This document shows, piece by piece, positions 1 through 4,122 of a DNA stretch of 5,165 bases. Source of the stretch: Proteobacteria bacterium UBA1148 (lineage in GTDB: Bacteria > Pseudomonadota > Gammaproteobacteria > Steroidobacterales > Rariloculaceae). Where the stretch lies: contig DBZY01000064.1 in the NCBI GenBank assembly GCA_002311835.1, positions 100,711-105,875 of the forward strand, given 5' to 3'. Each line of letters opens with the position of its first letter. The first letter of the stretch is position 1. Made by a program: the position numbers and the translations under genes. The notes under the pieces are model-generated. The model worked only from the letters and a program-made list of their open reading frames with translations. It did no database searches and was not told the origin of the DNA.

Positions 1-1
1 G

Positions 2-610
2 GACCATGAGGGGACGGTGCAGGAGGGTGAAGCAACGGGCAATCTAGTTATGCTCGATAGCTGGCCCGGTCAGATGCGAACAGTCTACGGTGACCATAAA
101 CGCTTTATAGAGACATACTTCAGTCAGTTTCCAGGAAAATATTTTACTGGAGACGGCGCACGACGCGACTCGGATGGGTATTACTGGATTACGGGACGCG
201 TGGACGACGTAATCAACGTTTCCGGACATCGTATGGGCACTGCTGAGGTAGAGAGCGCATTAGTTGCCCACTCAAAAGTTGCAGAAGCTGCAGTGGTAGG
301 TTTCCCCCATGAAATCAAGGGCCAGGGTATTTATGCATACGTAACTCTGAATGCGGGTGAGGCGCCGGACGATGCTTTGCGCAAAGAACTCGTCACTTGG
401 GTAAGACAAGAAATCGGACCGATCGCTAGCCCCGACTACATTCAGTGGGCGCCTGGGCTACCTAAAACACGATCCGGAAAAATCATGCGGCGAATTCTCC
501 GTAAAGTTGCTGAGAACGCACATGATGAACTCGGAGATATCTCAACATTGGCCGAACCTGCTGTAGTGGACGAGTTAGTTGAAAACCGCATGAACAGAGA
601 GTCTGAATAA
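2..610 (+). CDS. acs: Acetyl-CoA synthetase (AMP-forming), C-terminal part, truncated at left edge
   Basis: Acs activates acetate with ATP to acetyl-AMP and then transfers the acetyl group to CoA (EC 6.2.1.1). It is cytoplasmic and supports acetate scavenging. Only the last ~202 codons are present: the frame is open from base 2 and has no start, so the GTG at 17 is an internal valine. The visible part covers the end of the large adenylation domain and the small C-terminal domain. Motifs seen are YFTGDGARRDSDGYYWITGR (the nucleotide-binding Asp and Arg region), the hinge/A8 block GRVDDVINVSGHRMG followed by AEVE, and the A10 block PKTRSGKIMRR. The Lys of SGK (codon 479-481) is the catalytic lysine that is reversibly acetylated in Salmonella Acs. 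The tail, with GDISTLAEPAVVDELVE, matches the Acs family end rather than that of other acyl-CoA synthetases. The gene ends 10 bp from the convergent yggX stop, and I see no clear hairpin-plus-T-tract terminator between them. Propionyl-CoA synthetase is the main alternative but fits the tail less well. Confidence 0.95.
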   Translation, partial: DHEGTVQEGEATGNLVMLDSWPGQMRTVYGDHKRFIETYFSQFPGKYFTGDGARRDSDGYYWITGRVDDVINVSGHRMGTAEVESALVAHSKVAEAAVVGFPHEIKGQGIYAYVTLNAGEAPDDALRKELVTWVRQEIGPIASPDYIQWAPGLPKTRSGKIMRRILRKVAENAHDELGDISTLAEPAVVDELVENRMNRESE

Positions 611-620
611 AAGGGATATT

Positions 621-884
621 TTATTCAGCAAAGTCTGGTGGTTTCTCCGAACCCTCCCCAAAGAAAAACTTCTCCATTTCCTTCTCTAAAAATTGTCTAG
701 CCTTCGGTTCAATGGGTGTGAGGCGGTATTCGTTAATTAGCATAGTTTGGTGTCCGAGCCAGCGCTGCCACACAAGCTTGGAAATGTTATCGTAAATTCT
801 CTGCCCTAGATCACCAGGATAAGGCACCTGGTCGAGTCCCTCAGACTCAGTTCCCAGAATTACACAGTTTACAGTTCGGCTCAT
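621..884 (-). CDS. yggX: Fe(II)-trafficking / oxidative damage protection protein YggX
   Basis: The product is an 87-residue cytoplasmic protein of the YggX family (E. coli YggX has 91 residues). Family members bind or traffic Fe(II) and protect Fe-S clusters and DNA from oxidative damage. Family hallmarks seen are the start MSRTVNC with the conserved Cys7, YPGDLGQRIYDNIS at about residues 22-35, the aromatic WQRW at 39-42, and the block QTMLINEYRL at 46-55. A longer reading with a start at 983 is possible, but its extra 33 residues are low-complexity, Cys-rich and lie inside mutY. The ATG at 884 gives the exact family N-terminus and has an AGAGGA ribosome binding site. Its ATG overlaps the mutY TGA as ATGA, so it is probably translationally coupled to mutY. 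In E. coli yggX also directly follows mutY, with mltC next. Here the following gene is instead the convergent acs. Identification is secure; the molecular role of the family is still debated. Confidence 0.96.
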   Translation of the reverse strand: MSRTVNCVILGTESEGLDQVPYPGDLGQRIYDNISKLVWQRWLGHQTMLINEYRLTPIEPKARQFLEKEMEKFFFGEGSEKPPDFAE

Positions 885-1942
885 AGCAAAGATTCCTCTG
901 TACTTTGAAGTGACTTCAGTAAGACAGCAATGGGTGATGCAACACCAACCTCCATTTTGCGCACTGGGTTGCACCAAAACCATTGATCCCGATCCTTAGG
1001 CAAGCGTGGCGAAGTAGCAAGCCGGACTAACAGAGGCTTGATACTGAGATCAAAGTGAGTAAAGGCATGATCCAATGTTTTCATAGCAGTCTGGCTAGCC
1101 ACCTCGGCACCAAGATACTGATCACACCATCCGCATGGGTCCTCGCCACTCACCAGCTCGGGGAAACTGTAGAGACCACCCCAAACCCCTTTAGCAGGGC
1201 GCTTCGTCAACAGCACTCGTCGCTTGAGATCTCTCACAAGTAACATGCATACCTGGCGCCGTGGCCGCTCCCTTCGAGGCCGGGCACTCGGGATGGATTC
1301 CTGCAAACCAAGATCCTTTGCCTTGCAACCTTTCCTCACTGGGCACTGTTGACAGCGAGGTTTTTTGCGAGTGCACACTGTCGCGCCAAGATCCATGATC
1401 GCTTGTGTGTAATCAGCAATTCTGTCTTGTGGCGTATGCCGGTCAGCAAGCGCCCATAGTCTCTTCTGAACCGTGGGTTTTCCTGGCCACCCTTTTACGG
1501 CGTGATAGCGAGATAAGACCCGCTTCACGTTACCATCCAGTATTGGAGCGCGTTTGCCAAAAGCGAGTGAACGTATAGCTCCAGACGTAGAACGCCCGAC
1601 ACCAGGCAACTCCATTAACTCCTCAATGGATGTTGGGAAAGACCCCTTGTGTACATCCATGACAGCGTTAGCAGCGCAGTGTAGATTGCGCGCCCTCGCG
1701 TAATACCCGAGGCCTGCCCAAAGAGCCAGAACATCATCAAGCTTGGCTCCCGCAAGCGTCTCAACAGACGGGAAGTGCCTCATAAACCGATTGAAGTAGG
1801 GAATGGCTGTAGCCACCTGGGTTTGCTGGAGCATTATCTCGGAAACCCAAACACGATAGGCCGTCCGATCGCTCTGCCACGGAAGATCGCGACGCCCAAA
1901 CTCTCCAAACCAGGCAATGAGCTGCGCTGCAAATGTGTCCAC
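881..1942 (-). CDS. mutY: A/G-specific adenine DNA glycosylase MutY
   Basis: MutY excises adenine mispaired with 8-oxoguanine (or G) and so prevents G:C to T:A transversions in base-excision repair. The 353-residue length matches E. coli MutY (350). Domains in order: the catalytic HhH-GPD domain (about 1-190) has PWQ at 21-23, SEIMLQQTQV with catalytic Glu35, the helix-hairpin-helix LPGVGRSTSGAI (112-123), and ILDGNVKRV with catalytic Asp136. The [4Fe-4S] loop has Cys190, 197, 200 and 206 in the spacing C-X6-C-X2-C-X5-C. A basic linker (221-229) leads to the NUDIX-like 8-oxoG-recognition domain, with KGVWGGLYSFPE (251-262) and FTHF at 294-297 (FSHF in E. coli). All key residues are intact. 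The start is GTG at 1942; its G is also the last base of the upstream gene's TAG stop (TAGTG). Only a weak AGG lies 12 nt upstream, so translation may depend on re-initiation. Its TGA overlaps the yggX ATG. Confidence 0.98.
   Translation of the reverse strand: MDTFAAQLIAWFGEFGRRDLPWQSDRTAYRVWVSEIMLQQTQVATAIPYFNRFMRHFPSVETLAGAKLDDVLALWAGLGYYARARNLHCAANAVMDVHKGSFPTSIEELMELPGVGRSTSGAIRSLAFGKRAPILDGNVKRVLSRYHAVKGWPGKPTVQKRLWALADRHTPQDRIADYTQAIMDLGATVCTRKKPRCQQCPVRKGCKAKDLGLQESIPSARPRRERPRRQVCMLLVRDLKRRVLLTKRPAKGVWGGLYSFPELVSGEDPCGWCDQYLGAEVASQTAMKTLDHAFTHFDLSIKPLLVRLATSPRLPKDRDQWFWCNPVRKMEVGVASPIAVLLKSLQSTEESLL
894..899 (-). promoter_or_regulatory. Ribosome binding site of yggX
   Basis: On the minus strand the sequence AGAGGA lies 9 nt upstream of the ATG at 884-882, inside the end of mutY. 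It is a good Shine-Dalgarno match at normal spacing and decides the YggX start in favour of 884 over the upstream in-frame start at 983. Confidence 0.75.
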
Positions 1943-2514
1943 TAGTACTCGAGACCTAAGGTGCTGTTCTCCAACGCCAACCGTTCAATCCTATTTACAC
2001 CACGTCGCCCACCACTCTCCAGGCGCCGTTTGAGGACCCAGGGTCCAATAACTGGCGGAACCCAAAAATCGGGTTCCACCTCTAAGCGATAAGTCAGTTG
2101 AGTTCCGCCATCCCTCGGTTCGAGGTCCCACTGAGAAACTGCGTAACGAAAATCGCTTTGTTCCGGCAGTGCGACGGTGCGAATAAAAGCAGGCTCCTTG
2201 GTTTCTAACAGTTCTACGCGATGCAGACTCTTACAGAAGAACAGCACACAACCCTTCATGGTCGTATACACCACAGGCGTTCCATCAGAAGTCGGATCCA
2301 TGAATCCGTATTCTGTGTAAGTGCGAGATATTCGCCCGAATCGATCGTAGTCAGTCAAAATATCGAATATCGCCTCCCTAGGTGCGCTCAATTGCCCCTG
2401 CAAAACCAGCTCGTAACGACCACCCTGATATGTAACATCAACGTTTTGTAGAACGGCTGCCGAGACCACAGCAAAAGCCGAGAATGTAATTAGAACGAAC
2501 CCAAGTCGATACAT
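1942..2514 (-). CDS. Exported SRPBCC / START-like (polyketide cyclase-type) protein of unknown function
   Basis: The protein has 190 residues. An N-terminal signal peptide is visible: a short basic start (MYR), a hydrophobic core through about residue 17, and a likely VSA|A cleavage site near residue 19 or 20, so the mature protein should be periplasmic. The rest looks like a SRPBCC/START helix-grip fold. It has a strand leading to LSAPREAIFDILTDYDRFGR (residues 42-61), typical of RatA/Coq10/polyketide-cyclase-like proteins, then predicted beta strands including TQLTYRLEVEP, and a long C-terminal helix from about PPVIGPWVLKRRL. These folds usually bind lipids or other hydrophobic ligands, but no ligand can be assigned here. 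The motif GCVLFFCK (Cys89 and Cys94) could form a disulfide after export. It is the first gene of the operon with mutY and yggX, and its TAG shares a base with the mutY GTG. The ribosome binding site is weak: GGGGAG lies 20 nt from the ATG. The fold assignment is moderate; the function is unknown. Confidence 0.82.
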   Translation of the reverse strand: MYRLGFVLITFSAFAVVSAAVLQNVDVTYQGGRYELVLQGQLSAPREAIFDILTDYDRFGRISRTYTEYGFMDPTSDGTPVVYTTMKGCVLFFCKSLHRVELLETKEPAFIRTVALPEQSDFRYAVSQWDLEPRDGGTQLTYRLEVEPDFWVPPVIGPWVLKRRLESGGRRGVNRIERLALENSTLGLEY

Positions 2515-2568
2515 GACATTTACCGGTTGGTAATCTCCCCAAGTCTGCCAACTTTTTGGCTAATAGCT

Positions 2569-2597
2569 TTTAAAACTCCCAACACAGTATGTGGCAA
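2569..2597 (-). promoter_or_regulatory. Candidate sigma-70 promoter for the SRPBCC-mutY-yggX operon
   Basis: Read on the minus strand, TTGCCA (2597-2592) is followed after exactly 17 nt by TTTAAA (2574-2569). These fit -35 and -10 elements, and they would place a transcript start near 2562, about 48 nt before the ATG at 2514. The -35 is good and the -10 is weak. TATTAG just downstream (2566-2561) is an alternative -10. This is inference from pattern only. Confidence 0.35.
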
Positions 2598-2611
2598 CTA
2601 TGCGCCGTAAC

Positions 2612-2617
2612 TATAAT
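2612..2617 (+). promoter_or_regulatory. Candidate -10 element of the tRNA-Gly gene
   Basis: A perfect TATAAT lies 23 nt upstream of the first tRNA base, giving a likely transcript start near 2624 and a short 5' leader of about 17 nt. I see no convincing -35 at 16-18 nt spacing; the nearest sequence is around ATGTGG at 2589-2594. TAAAAT at 2626-2631 is too close to the tRNA to be preferred. The region overlaps the candidate divergent promoter of the mutY operon. Confidence 0.45.
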
Positions 2618-2640
2618 AGTTTCGCTAAAATACAGCTAAG

Positions 2641-2714
2641 GCGGGCGTCGTATAATGGCATTACCCTAGCTTCCCAAGCTAGAGACGAGGGTTCGATTCC
2701 CTTCGCCCGCTCCA
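2641..2714 (+). tRNA. glyU: tRNA-Gly, anticodon CCC
   Basis: This is a complete 74-nt tRNA with an encoded CCA. The acceptor stem GCGGGCG (2641-2647) pairs perfectly with CGCCCGC (2704-2710), followed by discriminator T and CCA (2711-2714). The D arm is GTAT-AATGGCA-TTAC, with a mismatch at the loop end, as also seen in the enteric glycine tRNA GlyT. The anticodon stem CTAGC/GCTAG is perfect and encloses the loop TTCCCAA, so the anticodon is CCC and reads GGG codons. The T arm is GAGGG-TTCGATT-CCCTT. The sequence closely resembles E. coli glyU (CCC) in the acceptor and T arms. The gene sits alone between the divergent mutY operon and trmB, in the same direction as trmB. No second tRNA follows within 130 nt, and I see no T-tract terminator directly after it. 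Confidence 0.97.
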
Positions 2715-2795
2715 CCCATCCCCTGTATTGCATGCTGGATCTGCCAATTACCCCCTCAGTAAGTCATTCTTCAGCCGCTCCGCTTATGATGCCAC

Positions 2796-2820
2796 TGTGC
2801 CAAAATAAGATCTTGGCACA
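2796..2820. repeat. Perfect 8-bp inverted repeat in the tRNA-trmB spacer
   Basis: TGTGCCAA (2796-2803) and TTGGCACA (2813-2820) are exact reverse complements separated by 9 nt. The RNA could form a stem-loop, but no run of T follows (TAGTTAGC), so it is not a typical rho-independent terminator of the tRNA. It could be an operator or a structured leader or 3' end. An 8-bp repeat with a short loop is expected about once by chance in a window this size, so its significance is open. Confidence 0.5.
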
Positions 2821-2829
2821 TAGTTAGCA
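2813..2829 (+). promoter_or_regulatory. Candidate sigma-54 (RpoN) -24/-12 element upstream of trmB
   Basis: The sequence TTGGCACATAGTTAGCA matches the RpoN consensus TTGGCACG-N4-TTGCW at 15 of the 17 positions when N4 is counted as free. The invariant GG (2815-2816) and GC (2827-2828) sit at the required 12-nt offset. Transcription would start near 2840, about 14 nt before the trmB ATG. The -24 half overlaps one arm of the inverted repeat, so the match may be coincidental. I see no enhancer site, and trmB is not a known RpoN target. TATGAT at 2785-2790 is a competing sigma-70 -10 candidate with no good -35. Confidence 0.3.
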
Positions 2830-2853
2830 CTCATTGTTCCTAAAATTGCGCAA

Positions 2854-3534
2854 ATGACCAACTCACATCATCGTAAAGTGCGCAGTTTTGTTCGTCGCCT
2901 CGGACGAATGACGAACGCGCAACGCAAGGCTTTACAGGACTTGCTGCCACGCTTTGGCATCCCATTTCAGAACCATCCCATTAATCCTGAAAAGATCTTT
3001 AGTAGAGATGCTCCGCGGGTACTGGACATCGGATTTGGAGATGGGGAGGCAATGCTGACATTGTCCATCAATAACCCGTCTGTCGACTACCTTGGTGTCG
3101 AGGTTCACGAACCAGGTATTGGACATCTACTACTGCTACTTGAACGTGCAAAAACAAGTAATGTTTGGGTTATCCAACATGATGCGGCTGAGGTCCTTGA
3201 CCACATGCTCCCAGATCAACTGTTCAATGCAGTGAATTTATTCTTTCCGGATCCATGGCCAAAAAAGCGCCATCATAAACGCCGCTTGGTGCAAGCCAAA
3301 TTTATTCTTGACGTTGCACGAGTCCTAAGATCAGACGGTTTATTTCATGTAGCTACAGATTGGAACGATTACGCGGAGCACATTAAGTATGTACTTAAAG
3401 AAAGCAACCAGTTCACCCCTTCAAAGGAGCAAGACGGAGTTGATTTCTTATCTAAAAGACCACCAACAAAGTTTGAGCGACGTGGCAGACAACTCGGTCA
3501 CGACGTGACTGATCTTTATTTTCGCAAGGTTTAA
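2854..3534 (+). CDS. trmB: tRNA (guanine-N7-)-methyltransferase TrmB
   Basis: TrmB methylates guanosine 46 in the variable loop of many tRNAs to m7G using S-adenosylmethionine (EC 2.1.1.33) and acts in the cytoplasm. The protein has 226 residues, slightly shorter than E. coli TrmB (239). Motifs seen are the SAM-binding glycine-rich loop VLDIGFGDGEAML (56-68), the following acidic LGVEVHEPGIG (80-90), HDAAEVL (109-115), the family signature LFFPDPWPKKRHHKRRLVQ (129-147), ATDWNDYAEH near residue 170, and the C-terminal substrate-binding block TKFERRGRQLGHDVTDLYF. All conserved elements are present. The ATG at 2854 has no clear Shine-Dalgarno sequence (CCTAAAATTGCGCAA precedes it), but the N-terminus, with RSFVRRLGRMTNAQ, matches the family, so the start is credible. 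In E. coli trmB also diverges from mutY; here a tRNA-Gly and the SRPBCC gene lie between them. It converges on the Rieske gene with a 16-bp gap. Confidence 0.97.
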   Translation: MTNSHHRKVRSFVRRLGRMTNAQRKALQDLLPRFGIPFQNHPINPEKIFSRDAPRVLDIGFGDGEAMLTLSINNPSVDYLGVEVHEPGIGHLLLLLERAKTSNVWVIQHDAAEVLDHMLPDQLFNAVNLFFPDPWPKKRHHKRRLVQAKFILDVARVLRSDGLFHVATDWNDYAEHIKYVLKESNQFTPSKEQDGVDFLSKRPPTKFERRGRQLGHDVTDLYFRKV

Positions 3535-3550
3535 AACTTGACCCACTGTT

Positions 3551-3934
3551 TTATTTCTCAGGAACAGAGCCTATTGTATTTTTCGTCAGGATATTGAGCT
3601 CGTTCGCGTCTGCGATTATTTGATCTTTGTCAACCCTTAGAGCGATAGATTCGAGACTCGTGCCCGGACACGGACCGCTTACACAAATCCCATTTTCAAT
3701 CTGAAAGCGTGCACCGTGTGAATTGCAAAGGATTAAATCCTGCTCACGAGTTAGAAAACGATCGGGTTGCCAGTTCAAAGCATGCCCCGCGTGAGGGCAC
3801 CGGTTAACAAAACCGAAGACTTTAGCGCCCTTACGAATCACAAAGAGCTCAAGCGGCCACGACCCATCCCCCCAGCTGAACCCACGACTGCCAGGGTTAT
3901 CTATTGCCTTCAGATCACACAATACTACGTCCAC
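3551..3934 (-). CDS. Small stand-alone Rieske [2Fe-2S] protein
   Basis: The product has 127 residues and consists of little more than one Rieske domain. The two cluster motifs are CPH (Cys46, His48) in NRCPHAGHALNW and CNSH (Cys70, His73) in LILCNSHGARF, numbered from the chosen start. The two Cys and two His ligands of a [2Fe-2S] cluster are all present. After them come GICVSGPCPG and a C-terminal strand, as in Rieske ferredoxin-like proteins. There is no signal peptide or membrane segment, so a soluble cytoplasmic electron-transfer or accessory protein is likely; its partner cannot be deduced. No oxygenase or reductase gene is visible nearby. The chosen start is GTG at 3934, which has AGGG 6 nt upstream and gives the start MDVVLCDLKAI typical of such proteins. 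The TTG at 3949 would add five residues but lies inside an inverted repeat and has no ribosome binding site. The gene converges on trmB and diverges from ampG. Confidence 0.88.
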   Translation of the reverse strand: MDVVLCDLKAIDNPGSRGFSWGDGSWPLELFVIRKGAKVFGFVNRCPHAGHALNWQPDRFLTREQDLILCNSHGARFQIENGICVSGPCPGTSLESIALRVDKDQIIADANELNILTKNTIGSVPEK

Positions 3935-3940
3935 AAATTG

Positions 3941-3944
3941 CCCT
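3941..3944 (-). promoter_or_regulatory. Ribosome binding site of the Rieske gene
   Basis: On the minus strand AGGG (within CAGGGC) lies 6 nt before the GTG at 3934-3932. This favours the GTG over the upstream in-frame TTG at 3949, which has no such sequence before it. The next upstream in-frame codon set reaches a TAG within five codons, so no earlier start is possible. Confidence 0.55.
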
Positions 3945-3945
3945 G

Positions 3946-3974
3946 ACAATACATCACGATACTAACGGTATTGT
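3946..3974. repeat. Inverted repeat directly upstream of the Rieske ribosome binding site
   Basis: ACAATAC (3946-3952) and GTATTGT (3968-3974) are perfect 7-bp complements with a 15-nt loop. In the Rieske mRNA the hairpin would end one base before the CAGGG ribosome binding site and would contain the alternative TTG codon. It could be an operator or a leader hairpin. A few 7-bp repeats of this kind are expected by chance in a window this size. Confidence 0.35.
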
Positions 3975-4007
3975 ATTACGTTGGTCGCCAAAGGGATTTT
4001 GGGCTAC

Positions 4008-4038
4008 ATTGGTGTTGATTTACACCCAATCATCAACA
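4008..4038. repeat. Nested inverted repeats in the Rieske-ampG divergent spacer
   Basis: ATTGGTGT (4008-4015) pairs with ACACCCAAT (4022-4030), with a single bulged C and a 6-nt loop. An overlapping perfect 7-bp repeat, TGTTGAT (4013-4019) with ATCAACA (4032-4038), has 12 nt between the arms. The two structures are mutually exclusive as RNA. No T tract follows on either strand, so a terminator is unlikely. A regulator-binding site for the divergent genes is possible. Confidence 0.4.
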
Positions 4039-4122
4039 TGATCGTAAGTCTTTCCACCGTACACAGGACAAAGCTACCTCTTAACGATAAACCACAGCGC
4101 TCCAACCGTAATAAAACCAACA

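Noticed and set aside
611..620. Bidirectional terminator between acs and yggX
   Set aside because: The 10-bp gap has no inverted repeat, only a short AT-rich stretch; termination may occur within the flanking genes by other means.
884..983. N-terminal extension of YggX by 33 residues starting at 983
   Set aside because: It lies wholly inside mutY, does not resemble the family, and the internal ATG at 884 gives the exact family start with a good ribosome binding site.
1191..1376. Short minus-strand open frame inside mutY
   Set aside because: It is a shadow of mutY in another frame; mutY motifs on the main frame are complete and uninterrupted.
2641..2714. tRNA-Gly as an integration site (attB) for a genomic island
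   Set aside because: No direct repeat of the tRNA 3' end was seen elsewhere in the window, and no integrase is present; flanking genes are core chromosomal genes.
2591..2827. Small open reading frame spanning the tRNA-Gly
   Set aside because: It runs through the whole tRNA gene and its protein has no features; it is a chance open frame.
4015..4036. FNR/ANR box formed by TTGAT and ATCAA
   Set aside because: The half-sites are 12 nt apart instead of the 4 nt needed for an FNR dimer.
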